NCBI GenBank assembly: GCA_964247385.1
Contig: CAXTUB010000001.1
Span: 1 to 64,000, forward strand
Length of the DNA: 64,000 nucleotides
Origin: TMP-86 sp964247385
Lineage (GTDB): Bacteria; Pseudomonadota; Gammaproteobacteria; Steroidobacterales; Steroidobacteraceae
Direction: 5' to 3'
The notes beneath the pieces were generated by a model, which was not told the DNA's origin, did not search any database, and saw only the letters and a list, made by a program, of their open reading frames with translations. Of the stretch, positions 24,996 through 33,823 are shown piece after piece. Made by a program: the position numbers and the translations under genes. The number at the start of each line of letters is the position of its first letter. The first letter of the stretch is position 1.

Positions 24996-26498
24996 CTAAT
25001 CCGGCGGTCTCGCGGGCGCGCACTGCCACCGCAAATCCAACTGGCGCGCCGCCTTCACATCATCAAGACGACGCAAGCCAAGCCGGTGAGGCGCCGCGCG
25101 CAAAGTTTCGGCCTCGTCATGGGCCTCGCGCAAAATGTCTTGCATTGCGTCGACAAAGGCATCCAGTGTTTCCTTGCTTTCGGTCTCGGTTGGCTCGATG
25201 AGCAAACATTCGGGAATGAGGAGCGGAAAGTAAGTGGTCGGCGCATGAAATCCATAATCGAGCAGCCGCTTTGCCACATCCATGGCGGTAATTTGAAACA
25301 ACCGGTTTTGCTTTTTCAATGTGATGATGAACTCGTGGCTGGCGCGCCGGGCCGGAAAGGCCGCGTCGTAACCGCACGCTTGCAATCGAGCCAACAAATA
25401 ATTCGCATTCAGCACCGCGTACTCTGCTACTCGGCGCATGCCTTCGCGGCCGAGCAAGCGCATGTAGATGTATGCGCGCAAGTTCACTCCGGCATTGCCC
25501 ATGAAGCCCGATAGCCTGCCGATGGAATCGGGACACTCCGCTTCGGTGAGCATCCGGTAGAGATCGCCATGTTTCGTGACCCGTGGAACGGGCAGGAATG
25601 GAACGAGCCGGGATGCGGCAGCGATGGCGCCCGAGCCCGGCCCGCCGCCGCCGTGCGGAGTCGAGAACGTTTTGTGCAAATTCATGTGCATGACATCGAA
25701 GCCCATGTCGCCGGGGCGAACCTTTCCCAAGATTGCGTTCAAGTTCGCGCCGTCGTAATACAAGAGCCCGCCGGCGGCGTGGACAATGCGCGCAATTTCC
25801 TGAATGTTGCGCTCGAACACGCCGAGCGTCGATGGGTTGGTCAGCATGATGCCCGCGGTGCGCGCACCCACTGCCGCGCGTACCGCGGCCAAGTCGACGT
25901 CTCCGTTGGCATCGCTCGAAATCTCGCGCACCGTGCAGCCGCACATGGCCGCCGTGGCGGGATTCGTTCCGTGCGCCGCATCAGGCACGAGGATCTCATT
26001 GCGCGCGCCATCGCTCCGCGCCTTGTGATAAGCACGAATCATGGCCACGCCCGCGAACTCGCCTTGGGCGCCTGCCATCGGCGTCAAGCTCACGCCCTGT
26101 AAGCCGCTCACGGCTTTGAGCATCTCCTGCAGCTCGAACATGCATGACAAGAAGCCCTGACTGTGGAGGTCGGGAGCGAGGGGATGCCGGGCCGCAAAGC
26201 CCGCGAGCATCGCAAGCGAGTTGCACACCTTCGGGTTGTACTTCATCGTGCACGAGCCCAGGGGATAGAAGTGCGTATCGATGGAGAAGTTCTGCTGCGA
26301 CAGGCGCGTGAAGTGACGCACCGTCTGCAGCTCCGACACGTGCGGCAACGAGGGTGAATCCCGCCGCACCTGATCGCCGGGCAGGTCGTCGGGTAGGCCG
26401 CGATCGCAGACCCATTGAGTGTAGGCGCCGCGACCGGCACGGCTCAGCTCGAAGATCAACGGCTCGTTGCCGCGCAGTGAGTCCGGGGTCTCGCTCAT
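24996..26498 (-). CDS. gcvPB: Glycine dehydrogenase (decarboxylating) subunit 2
   Basis: A 500-residue C-terminal half of a split P-protein. The PLP Lys is in MNLHKTFSTPHGGGGPGSGA. Other blocks are FSIDTHFYPLGSCTMKYNPK, DAAHGTNPATAAMCGC, NPSTLGVFERNIQEI and GRLSGFMGNAGVNLRAYIYM. With GcvPA it decarboxylates glycine and loads the aminomethyl group onto GcvH. It is the last gene of gcvT-gcvH-gcvPA-gcvPB and overlaps gcvPA by 4 bases. Confidence 0.95.
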   Translation of the reverse strand: MSETPDSLRGNEPLIFELSRAGRGAYTQWVCDRGLPDDLPGDQVRRDSPSLPHVSELQTVRHFTRLSQQNFSIDTHFYPLGSCTMKYNPKVCNSLAMLAGFAARHPLAPDLHSQGFLSCMFELQEMLKAVSGLQGVSLTPMAGAQGEFAGVAMIRAYHKARSDGARNEILVPDAAHGTNPATAAMCGCTVREISSDANGDVDLAAVRAAVGARTAGIMLTNPSTLGVFERNIQEIARIVHAAGGLLYYDGANLNAILGKVRPGDMGFDVMHMNLHKTFSTPHGGGGPGSGAIAAASRLVPFLPVPRVTKHGDLYRMLTEAECPDSIGRLSGFMGNAGVNLRAYIYMRLLGREGMRRVAEYAVLNANYLLARLQACGYDAAFPARRASHEFIITLKKQNRLFQITAMDVAKRLLDYGFHAPTTYFPLLIPECLLIEPTETESKETLDAFVDAMQDILREAHDEAETLRAAPHRLGLRRLDDVKAARQLDLRWQCAPARPPD

Positions 26499-27883
26499 GA
26501 TGCGGTCCGTGGCTCACTCGGTGAAGACAGGACTTCGCGCAAGCAGCGCGCAAACGTTGCGATGTCTTGATCGCTCTTCGTTTCCGTGGCGCACACGAGG
26601 AAGGCGTTGCCCAATTCGGGGTAGGCGTCGGATAAGTCGAGCCCAGCGAGAATGCCTCGGGCAGCCAGGGCCTCGAGCACCGGTTTGACCGCGCAGTCCA
26701 TCCGTATGACGGTCTCGTGAAATGCAGGCGCCTCAAAGATTTTTTGTACCCCGGGCACTTGCGACAGCGCATGCACCAGATCGCGCATCGCGCGCATGCT
26801 GGCGCGAGCCACGCGCGCGAGGCCTTGCGCTCCGAGCAAGGATAAATAGATACACGCTGCGGTCACCACCAGCCCTTGATTCGTGCATATGTTGGAAGTC
26901 GCCTTGCTGCGCCGGATGTGCTGTTCTCGCGCCTGCAGCGTGAGTGTGAATCCAGGCCGGCCCTGCAAGTCCGTGGTTCGACCCACGATACGTCCCGGCA
27001 TCTGCCGCACGAGACTCATGCGTGTCGTCATCAAGCCGACGTAGGGCCCGCCGGAGGAGAGCGGCGAGCCGAGAGGCTGGCCCTCGCCGCAGGCAATGTC
27101 GGCTCCCTTGCGGCCCCATTGACCGGGAGGAACCAACACCGCAAGGGCCACGGGATTGATCACCGCGATGACGAGCGCACCATGCTCGTGAGCCCAGTCG
27201 GTCAATCGATGGACGTTCTCCAGATGTCCGAAAAAGTTGGGATACGCAATGATGAGCGCGGCGAATGGCTCGACCGCAAAGGCCTCGAGCGCTCGCTCGT
27301 CGATCAGGCCGCACGTGACGTCATAAGGAAGCTCATCGAATACCAACTCCTGATTGCCGCAGATCGAGCGCGCGACTTTCAAGTACGTGGGATTGAGAGT
27401 GCGCGGCACCAGAATTCGCCGGCTCACCTCGGCGCCCCGCTGCGCGCGCACGGCCATGAGACAGCTTTCTGCAAGAGCCGAAGCCCCGTCGTACAGAGAT
27501 GCGTTCGCGACCTCCATGGCAGTGAGCGAGGCCAACATGCTTTGAAATTCGTAGATGACTTGCAGAGTGCCCTGGCTCGCTTCAGCTTGGTAAGGCGTAT
27601 ACGCCGAATAAAACTCGCCTCGGCTTGCAATGGCCCAGACGGCCGACGGAATGAAATGCTCGTACGCGCCCGCGCCGATGAAACATAGCGGTTCGCCATC
27701 TTGTGCGGCACGCGCGCGCAAAAGGCGCGAAGCTTCCATTTCTGTCAGTGCAGGCGGCAAGCCTTCGAGCGTCTCAAGTTTGAGCTCCGCCGGAATCTCA
27801 TCGAACAGTGCTTCGACGGAAGGCGCGCCGATCGCGGAGAGCATGTCGCGGACGTCGTCTTCGGTGTGAGGGATGAATGACAT
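26495..27883 (-). CDS. gcvPA: Glycine dehydrogenase (decarboxylating) subunit 1
   Basis: A 462-residue N-terminal half of the split P-protein. Family blocks include FIPHTEDDVRDMLSAIGA, FIGAGAYEHFIPSAVWAIA, EFYSAYTPYQAEASQGTLQV, YEFQSMLASLTAMEVANASL and GGPYVGLMTTRMSLVRQMPG. It works only with GcvPB. It lies 18 bases after gcvH. Split P-proteins are known in many bacteria, but most familiar gammaproteobacteria carry one fused GcvP. Confidence 0.95.
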   Translation of the reverse strand: MSFIPHTEDDVRDMLSAIGAPSVEALFDEIPAELKLETLEGLPPALTEMEASRLLRARAAQDGEPLCFIGAGAYEHFIPSAVWAIASRGEFYSAYTPYQAEASQGTLQVIYEFQSMLASLTAMEVANASLYDGASALAESCLMAVRAQRGAEVSRRILVPRTLNPTYLKVARSICGNQELVFDELPYDVTCGLIDERALEAFAVEPFAALIIAYPNFFGHLENVHRLTDWAHEHGALVIAVINPVALAVLVPPGQWGRKGADIACGEGQPLGSPLSSGGPYVGLMTTRMSLVRQMPGRIVGRTTDLQGRPGFTLTLQAREQHIRRSKATSNICTNQGLVVTAACIYLSLLGAQGLARVARASMRAMRDLVHALSQVPGVQKIFEAPAFHETVIRMDCAVKPVLEALAARGILAGLDLSDAYPELGNAFLVCATETKSDQDIATFARCLREVLSSPSEPRTAS

Positions 27884-27901
27884 GCGGATGACCCATTGAC
27901 C

Positions 27902-28288
27902 TCACGAAGCCGATTCTACGAAGCGTGCGTATGCCGTAGCGTCCATGAGGGCCGGCAGCTCGACGTCCGGGTGCAGGCGTGCCAGCCAGCCCGCGCCATA
28001 GGGATCCTTGTTGACGAGATCCGGATGCTCGACGAGCTGACCGTTGGCTTCGCTGAGCTCGCCGCTCACGGGACAATACACATCGGATGCTGCTTTCACT
28101 GATTCGACCACCGCAAGCACATCGCCTCGTGCGAATTTCTTTCCCTCGCTCGGCACGTCCACGAAGACGAGGTCGCCAAGCGCCCGCTGGGCATGATCCG
28201 AAATTCCCACCTCCACGCGCCCGTCGTCCAGCATTCGGAGCCACTCGTGGTTTTCCGTGAAGCGCACATCCTCGATCGGATCGTTCAT
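27902..28288 (-). CDS. gcvH: Glycine cleavage system H protein
   Basis: A 128-residue lipoyl carrier that shuttles the aminomethyl group between P, T and L proteins. The lipoylated Lys is in VVESVKAASDVYCPVSG. The N-terminus is canonical (VRFTENHEWLRMLDDGRVEV). The ATG at 28288 has a GGAGATGAC ribosome site and overlaps the gcvT stop (ATGA); a longer frame from 28366 would lie inside gcvT. Confidence 0.96.
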   Translation of the reverse strand: MNDPIEDVRFTENHEWLRMLDDGRVEVGISDHAQRALGDLVFVDVPSEGKKFARGDVLAVVESVKAASDVYCPVSGELSEANGQLVEHPDLVNKDPYGAGWLARLHPDVELPALMDATAYARFVESAS

Positions 28289-29382
28289 GTCATCTCCTTG
28301 ATTTCGTGAGCTGGAAGTTCGCCGCGGCGGACGAAAGGAGGCTTGACGCAGCGCGCCCGCATCCACTGGCCTCGCATATCGATTTCGACTTCATTGCCTG
28401 ACTGGATGGGAACGCGCGCGAGCGCAATCGATCGATTCAGCGTGGGCGAGAAGCCGCCGCTGGTCACGACCCCGTCTCCTGCGCGCGTTGCCACCCGCTG
28501 GCCGTGGCGCATGATTCCGCGTCCATCGAGAATCAGTCCGACGGCTCGCACATTCAGGGCGCCGCGGACACGATCGATTGCCGGACGTCCGATGAAATTC
28601 CGCTCGGCCGGCTCGAGAGCCACCGTCCAACCTAGGCCCGAAGCCAGTGGATCATGCGATTCGTCGAGATCGTTGCCATACAAGCACAGTCCTGCTTCGA
28701 GCCGTAAGGTGTCGCGCGCTCCGAGCCCCGCAGGGACCATGCCGCCTGCGATCAGCGCCTTCCACCAGTGTGAAGCATGCTCCCTGGGCAGCATGATCTC
28801 GAAGCCGTCTTCCCCCGTGTAACCGGTGCGCGACACGAACTCCGCGCCATTTCGCATGCCGCTGAAAGGGCGCAGCCCGAGTGTCTCGCGTCGTTTGGTC
28901 ACGGGAAGAAGCGCTGCCACCGTTTCGCGAGCTTGAGGTCCTTGCGCCGCGAGCATGGCGAAGTCCGATCTTTCGGTGATGCGAAGCTTGAGTGGGTTTG
29001 CGTGCTTGCGCATCCACGCAAGATCGCGAGCCTTGTTGGCTGCGTTGACGACGATGCGAAACTGATTCGCATCGAGACGGTAGACGATGAGGTCATCGAT
29101 CACGCCGCCTTGCTCATTCAGCATGCAAGAGTAGAGCGCGCCGCCGTCCTTGAGCTTCGCAACGTCGTTGGCAAGCATCCGCCGCAGCCAATCGAAGGCG
29201 GCAGTCCCTGCAATATCGATGATTCCCATGTGCGAGACATCGAACACGCCACCGCGGCGCCTCACCGCATGGTGCTCCTCGACCTGCGAGCCGTAATGCA
29301 GCGGCATCCGGTAGCCCGCAAAGTCGACGAATTGCGCGCCGAGCGCGCGATGCTCATCGAACAGTGGTGTAGTTGAGCCCAT
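28285..29382 (-). CDS. gcvT: Aminomethyltransferase (glycine cleavage T protein)
   Basis: A 365-residue folate enzyme that transfers the methylene carbon from GcvH to THF. Conserved parts: TTPLFDEHRALGAQFVDFAG, VFDVSHMGIIDIAG, YSCMLNEQGGVIDDLIVYRL, SRTGYTGEDGFEIMLP, DTLRLEAGLCLYGNDLDE and the C-terminal SGGFSPTLNRSIALARV. I chose ATG 29382 (MGSTTPL) over 29415. It is the first gene of the gcv operon, just behind the glycine riboswitch. Confidence 0.96.
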   Translation of the reverse strand: MGSTTPLFDEHRALGAQFVDFAGYRMPLHYGSQVEEHHAVRRRGGVFDVSHMGIIDIAGTAAFDWLRRMLANDVAKLKDGGALYSCMLNEQGGVIDDLIVYRLDANQFRIVVNAANKARDLAWMRKHANPLKLRITERSDFAMLAAQGPQARETVAALLPVTKRRETLGLRPFSGMRNGAEFVSRTGYTGEDGFEIMLPREHASHWWKALIAGGMVPAGLGARDTLRLEAGLCLYGNDLDESHDPLASGLGWTVALEPAERNFIGRPAIDRVRGALNVRAVGLILDGRGIMRHGQRVATRAGDGVVTSGGFSPTLNRSIALARVPIQSGNEVEIDMRGQWMRARCVKPPFVRRGELPAHEIKEMT

Positions 29383-29414
29383 GACGGTTCCAAACACAGC
29401 AGCAGCAAGAATCA

Positions 29415-29595
29415 CTTCCTGCCCCTCTGTCCTTCGAACCTGAGAGATTAGGCTTGCGCCTTCCCCTTCGGTGGGCTCTCACGAGCCACTCTCCAGAGTC
29501 CGCGAGAGCTGTCCGTTCTTGGGCCTGAGCGTTTGTCGGGCGATTGCGCCTTCGGCGGCCGCTCATTCGCGGCGCTCTCCGGAACAACTCTGGTC
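29415..29595 (-). promoter_or_regulatory. Tandem glycine riboswitch
   Basis: Two glycine aptamers lie head to tail in the gcvT leader, read on the minus strand. Aptamer 1 (about 29503-29595) contains TTCCGGAGAGCGCC, CGCCGAAGGCGCAA and AACGCTCAGG. Aptamer 2 (about 29415-29500) contains CTCTGGAGAGTGGC, CACCGAAGGGGAAGGCGCAA and ATCTCTCAGGTTCGAAGGAC. These are the diagnostic GGAGAG, CCGAAGG and CTCAGG boxes. The aptamers are separated by only a few bases, as in other tandem glycine switches. It is expected to switch gcv expression on when glycine is high. Confidence 0.93.
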
Positions 29596-29705
29596 GCGGT
29601 GCGCCGATGATAGAAGATTCGCGTACGAAGCACCATGAAAAGATCTAGCCGCGGCGAGCGGGCCTACCGTCGCGATTCAACGAGAAACTTGAGGCATGAT
29701 CTGAA

Positions 29706-29778
29706 TGGGTCGTGCAGGGCTCGAACCTGCGACCAATTCCTTAAAAGGGAACTGCTCTACCAACTGAGCTAACGACCC
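29706..29778 (-). tRNA. tRNA-Lys (anticodon UUU)
   Basis: A 73-base cloverleaf on the minus strand. The acceptor stem is GGGTCGT/ACGACCC with discriminator A. The D-arm has AGCTCAGTTGGTAGAGCA, the anticodon arm GTTCC-CTTTTAA-GGAAT with anticodon TTT, and the T-arm GCAGGTTCGAGCCCTGC. The 3' CCA is not encoded. Confidence 0.96.
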
Positions 29779-29918
29779 GTTGCTTCCCGCGAAACGCGCA
29801 TCACCGGCGGGCGGGCATCATAGCGAACTTGTACCGCGCGGTCACATTCGCAGGAGCATGCGGCAAGCAGCGCGTGAATGCTTGCGGCCGCGCAATCTCG
29901 CGAGCCGGAGACGGCGCG

Positions 29919-31229
29919 TCACAGCGGATTTTCGAGACTGAACTTTTCGCCTTCGTCGTCGTAGGCAAACGCTTCGGCGTAGCGGCCCCAGCTCACGATG
30001 GTGCGCAGAGTCTGCTCGGCATCCGCATCGTTCATGAAGTCTTCTATTTCGTCGAGGAAGCGGCTCTTGCGCGCCACGTGCGATGACCGCTCATCGAGCA
30101 CCCGCCGCACGTGCGCCGCCAGCGGCACGTAGCTCAACAGATGCCGGGCGAAAATTTGCTTGCGCTCGTCGGGTCCGGCGTTGGCAAACGCGAGACCCTC
30201 GATAGTCAATTTCAAGTCGCCGCCTTCGAGCACCGCGAAATGCATGGACTGCAAGGTCTCGGCCACGGGCAAGAGCTCATCGCTATCGAGCTGCAGGTCC
30301 GATGCGATCTTGGGCAAGTCCGCATTGCCCGAAAACGGCGGCGCCGCTACCGCTTCCATGAGACCTGCGAGCAGGTTGGAGGAGATCTCCGGCAGCACGG
30401 TGCCGATGGTGAGTACGGGAAACTTGCTCGCGCGCTGAGTTGCGAGGCCGCCGGGCCGCGCCGTCATGGCCACGTACAATCGCTCCACCATGTCTCGAAA
30501 CGCAGTGTCGAGCCGATCTCGCGGGTGCGGCAGCGTGACGGGGATTTCGCTCAATACTCTGCCCGGATTGGTGCCGAACACGAGAATGCGGTCGCACATC
30601 AGCACGGCCTCCTCGATGTTGTGGGTGACGAGCACCACGCCTTGAATCGGCATTCGCCCCTCGCCCCAAAGCTCGAGAAAATCCGTGCGCAGTGTTTCCG
30701 CCGTCAGCACATCGAGAGCGGAGAACGGCTCGTCCATGAGCAGGATGTCGGGCTGGACCACCAAGGCGCGCGCGAAGCCGACGCGCTGGCGCATGCCGCC
30801 CGACAGCTCGCGCGGATACGCGGACTCGAAGCCGTCGAGCCCGATGAGATCGATGGCCGCAAGAGAACGCTTGCGGATTTCCGCCTTGGGGATGCGCTGC
30901 GCTTCGAGCCCGAGCGCCACGTTTTCGAACACGGTGAGCCACGGATACAGCGCGAAGCTCTGGAACACCATGGCGATTCCAGCGACTGGGCTTCCCACGG
31001 TCTCGCCGACGTATCGCACCTCTCCGGCGCTCGGCGTCGCCAGTCCCGCGATGAGGCGCAGCAACGTGGACTTGCCCGAGCCCGAGCGCCCCAGCAGCCC
31101 GACGATTTGCCGCGGCTTGATTTGCAGATTGACGTCTTCGAGAACGAGCAATTCGCTCCCGTCGGCCTTGGGATACGCCTTGCGCACGTTCGTGACTTCG
31201 AGCAGCGGTGAGGGCGCAATGTCGCTCAT
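29919..31229 (-). CDS. ABC transporter ATP-binding protein with C-terminal AAA-associated domain
   Basis: A 436-residue protein. The nucleotide-binding domain is residues ~8-245: Walker A GLLGRSGSGKSTLLRL, Q-loop MVFQSFALYP, signature LSGGMRQRVGFARAL, Walker B DILLMDEPFSALD, H-loop VLVTHNIEEAV. It resembles nitrate/sulfonate/taurine-type (SsuB/TauB) ATPases. The C-terminal ~150 residues (VLPEISSNLLAGLMEAVAAP, LPVAETLQSMHFAVLEGGDL, DEIEDFMNDADAEQTLRTIV) match the ABC-transporter-associated regulatory domain (AAA_assoc_C). ATG 31229 overlaps the permease stop by one base-step. The substrate is unknown. Confidence 0.85.
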   Translation of the reverse strand: MSDIAPSPLLEVTNVRKAYPKADGSELLVLEDVNLQIKPRQIVGLLGRSGSGKSTLLRLIAGLATPSAGEVRYVGETVGSPVAGIAMVFQSFALYPWLTVFENVALGLEAQRIPKAEIRKRSLAAIDLIGLDGFESAYPRELSGGMRQRVGFARALVVQPDILLMDEPFSALDVLTAETLRTDFLELWGEGRMPIQGVVLVTHNIEEAVLMCDRILVFGTNPGRVLSEIPVTLPHPRDRLDTAFRDMVERLYVAMTARPGGLATQRASKFPVLTIGTVLPEISSNLLAGLMEAVAAPPFSGNADLPKIASDLQLDSDELLPVAETLQSMHFAVLEGGDLKLTIEGLAFANAGPDERKQIFARHLLSYVPLAAHVRRVLDERSSHVARKSRFLDEIEDFMNDADAEQTLRTIVSWGRYAEAFAYDDEGEKFSLENPL

Positions 31230-32944
31230 CAAGTCAGCCGGAACTTGCGCTCTGCGAAGTAATACAACGGCCGCCAGAACGAACGATTGATGATGACGAT
31301 GAACAGACACATCGTGGTGATGCCGAGCACGATGCGATGAAAATCGCCGGCCGACGTGGCATCGGCGATGTACGAGCCCAAGCCTCGCGCGCGCACTTGG
31401 GTGGCGCCCCAGCTCGCAACCTCAGCGACGATGGCTGCATTCCATGATCCGCCGGAGGCGGTGATGGCGCCCGTGACATAGAAAGGAAAAACGGCGGGTA
31501 GGGCGATGCGCTTCCACCACAGCCAGCCATTCACCTGGAAGTTGCGCGCGGCGAACTGCAGCTCGCCCGGCATGGCCGACGCTCCCGCGATCACGTTGAA
31601 CAAGATGTACCACTGCGTGCCGAGAATCATCAACGGGCTCAGCCACCAATCAGGATTCAGCTTCCATGTGACGATGAGATAGACCGCGAACGGAAACAAA
31701 AGATTCGCAGGAAATGCCGCCAAGAATTGCGCGATGGGCTGTACGAATTGCGCGACGCGCGGCCGCAATCCCACCCAGACGCCGATGGGAACCCACACGA
31801 GGCTTGCAACCGCGATGAGCACGGTGACGCGCAAGAACGTGAGCATGGCGGCAACCAGCACAGTCTCGATTTCCGATTTCGAAGTGCCCGCGATGAGTAC
31901 CCGCGCGATGTGCCACAAGCCGAGCGTGATCAACGCGAGCAGCACGTACAGCCACACAGTGTCCTTGTGCGCGATGCGCGCCTTGCGGCGCGGGGCGCGC
32001 GGCTTGGGCCGCGGCAGCGCCCAACTGGTCCAGCGCACTGCCGACTGAAACAGCGCCGTCAGGGCGGCGATGATGCGCGAGCGGCGCATCATGGTGAGCG
32101 CCCACGAGGTCGGTACCTGCGGGTTGGCATCCTGCTCGAACTTGAATCGATCCACCCAGACGAGAAGCGGGCGGAAGATCAGCTGGTCATACACGAGAAT
32201 GACCATGAACATGGCGAGGATCGCGGCGCCGATCGCAAACAAATTGCGCTGCTCGATGGCCAAGGCAATATACGAGCCAATGCCGGGAAGCGCGACGCGG
32301 GTGTGGCCCACGCTGATGGCCTCGGAGGCGACGACGAAAAACCATCCGCCCGACATGGACATCATCATGTTCCATACGAGGGACGGCATGGCGAATGGAA
32401 CCTCAAGCTGCCAAAAGCGCATCCAGCGCGTCAACAGAAACGCATCCGCCGCTTCGGTCAGCTCAGGAGGAACCGTTCTGAGGGACTGATAAAAGCTGAA
32501 CGCCATGTTCCAAGCTTGGCTCGTGAAAATGGCGAAGATCGCAGCGAATTCGGCGCCGAGCACGCGTCCGGGCGCGAGCGACATGAAGAACACGACGGTG
32601 ATGGAGATGAACCCCAGGATCGGCACCGACTGCAGCACGTCGAGAATGGGAACCAGAAGCTTGCCCGCGCGCGGGCTCTTGGCGGCCCAGGTGGCATAAG
32701 TCAGGGTAAACACGAGAGACAGCGCGAGGCCCGAAAACATGCGCAGCGTCGTGCGCGCCGCATAGAACGGCAAATTGACCGGGTCGAGTGAAAGCTGCGT
32801 CTCATTCAATCGCGCGATCGGTTCGAGCAGGCCGCGGCTCGCATCACCGGCCCAAACGATGAGGCCTATGATGACGATGACGGCGGCGATGTCCCAGCGC
32901 GTGGCGACATCGCGCGCGAAAGCAAATGGGTCCGATGTCTGCAT
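31229..32944 (-). CDS. ABC transporter permease with two fused membrane domains
   Basis: A 571-residue protein with two binding-protein-dependent permease modules in tandem, ~60-290 and ~340-570. Each has several hydrophobic helices and an EAA-like loop (PPELTEAADAFLLTRWMRFW in the first, AARNFQVNGWLWWKRIALPA in the second). Fusion of the two half-permeases is unusual. It forms a two-gene operon with the ATP-binding subunit, and no periplasmic binding protein gene lies nearby. It is divergent from the CitE-like gene 36 bases away. Confidence 0.83.
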   Translation of the reverse strand: MQTSDPFAFARDVATRWDIAAVIVIIGLIVWAGDASRGLLEPIARLNETQLSLDPVNLPFYAARTTLRMFSGLALSLVFTLTYATWAAKSPRAGKLLVPILDVLQSVPILGFISITVVFFMSLAPGRVLGAEFAAIFAIFTSQAWNMAFSFYQSLRTVPPELTEAADAFLLTRWMRFWQLEVPFAMPSLVWNMMMSMSGGWFFVVASEAISVGHTRVALPGIGSYIALAIEQRNLFAIGAAILAMFMVILVYDQLIFRPLLVWVDRFKFEQDANPQVPTSWALTMMRRSRIIAALTALFQSAVRWTSWALPRPKPRAPRRKARIAHKDTVWLYVLLALITLGLWHIARVLIAGTSKSEIETVLVAAMLTFLRVTVLIAVASLVWVPIGVWVGLRPRVAQFVQPIAQFLAAFPANLLFPFAVYLIVTWKLNPDWWLSPLMILGTQWYILFNVIAGASAMPGELQFAARNFQVNGWLWWKRIALPAVFPFYVTGAITASGGSWNAAIVAEVASWGATQVRARGLGSYIADATSAGDFHRIVLGITTMCLFIVIINRSFWRPLYYFAERKFRLT

Positions 32945-32980
32945 GTCGACAGCCCGGTCAACTGAATTTATAGTGAAGCC

Positions 32981-33823
32981 ATGCTCGTTCGCAGCTTTTT
33001 ATTCGCTCCGGCGAACAGGCACGACATGATCGCAAAATTTCCGCGCATCGGCGCCGATGTTTTTGTGCTCGACCTCGAGGATGCTTTGCCCGCGGCGGAT
33101 CGACCTGCCGCTCGCAATGCGCTGCGCGAAGGCGTGCGCATCGCCAAGGAGGGCGCACCGCGTCAGGTTTTCTTGCGCGTCAACGACGCCCGCTCGTCTG
33201 ATTTCGCCGCGGACATGGAAGCGGCCGCGCACAGCGGCGTGGACGGCATCGTGTTGCCAAAAGCCGAGTCCGTCGAGGATGTGCGGGCGGCGCGCGCTGC
33301 GATGATGACCGAATTGCAGAAGCCGCTCATTGTCGGCATCGAATCCATCCGTGGTGTATTGAATGTGGACATGCTGGCGGCCGTGGATGGCGTCCGCGGC
33401 TTGTATTTCGGCGCCGAAGATTTCGCGGCCGAGATGGGCGCGCGGCGCACGTTGTCCGGCCTCGAGGTTTTATACGCGCGCTCGCGCGCAGTGCTTGCGG
33501 CCAAGGCCGCGCGAATCGCGGCGATCGATCAGGCCGTGGTGCAATTGCGCGACGATGCACAGTTCAAGCGGGATGCGTCCATGGCGCGAGACTTAGGTTT
33601 CGACGGCAAGATTTGTCTGTTGCCAAGGCAGGTCGAGCTCGCCAACGAAGCGTTTGCGCCGAGCGATGCGGAGGTGGATCGCGCACGGCGATTGATCGAT
33701 GCCTACGAAGCTGCCAAGGAAAGCGGCCGCGGCGCCATCGATTTCGAAGGGCAGATGGTGGATGAGCCCGTGCTCAAATCGGCGCGCTCGATCGTGGCGG
33801 CGGCGCGAGATGAGCGTCAATGA
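32981..33823 (+). CDS. CoA ester lyase, HpcH/HpaI (CitE-like) family
   Basis: A 280-residue TIM-barrel lyase of the citrate lyase beta-subunit superfamily (malyl-CoA/citramalyl-CoA lyases). Motifs: RSFLFAPANRHDMIAKFPRI, DVFVLDLEDALPAADRPAAR, VFLRVNDARS, GIVLPKAESVEDV, GIESIRGVLN (metal-binding Glu), YFGAEDFAAEMGARRT and the C-terminal GFDGKICLLPRQVELANEAF. The lyE-type LEDA and GIES positions expected to bind Mg and the acyl group are present. No citrate lyase alpha or gamma gene is nearby, so it is more likely a stand-alone beta-hydroxyacyl-CoA lyase. It overlaps the convergent FAD gene by 7 bases. Confidence 0.8.
   Translation: MLVRSFLFAPANRHDMIAKFPRIGADVFVLDLEDALPAADRPAARNALREGVRIAKEGAPRQVFLRVNDARSSDFAADMEAAAHSGVDGIVLPKAESVEDVRAARAAMMTELQKPLIVGIESIRGVLNVDMLAAVDGVRGLYFGAEDFAAEMGARRTLSGLEVLYARSRAVLAAKAARIAAIDQAVVQLRDDAQFKRDASMARDLGFDGKICLLPRQVELANEAFAPSDAEVDRARRLIDAYEAAKESGRGAIDFEGQMVDEPVLKSARSIVAAARDERQ

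Noticed and set aside
30111..31211. 366-codon plus-strand frame over the ABC ATPase
   Set aside because: It is the antisense of a clear ABC ATPase with all motifs, and its product is an Arg/His-rich mixture typical of shadow frames.
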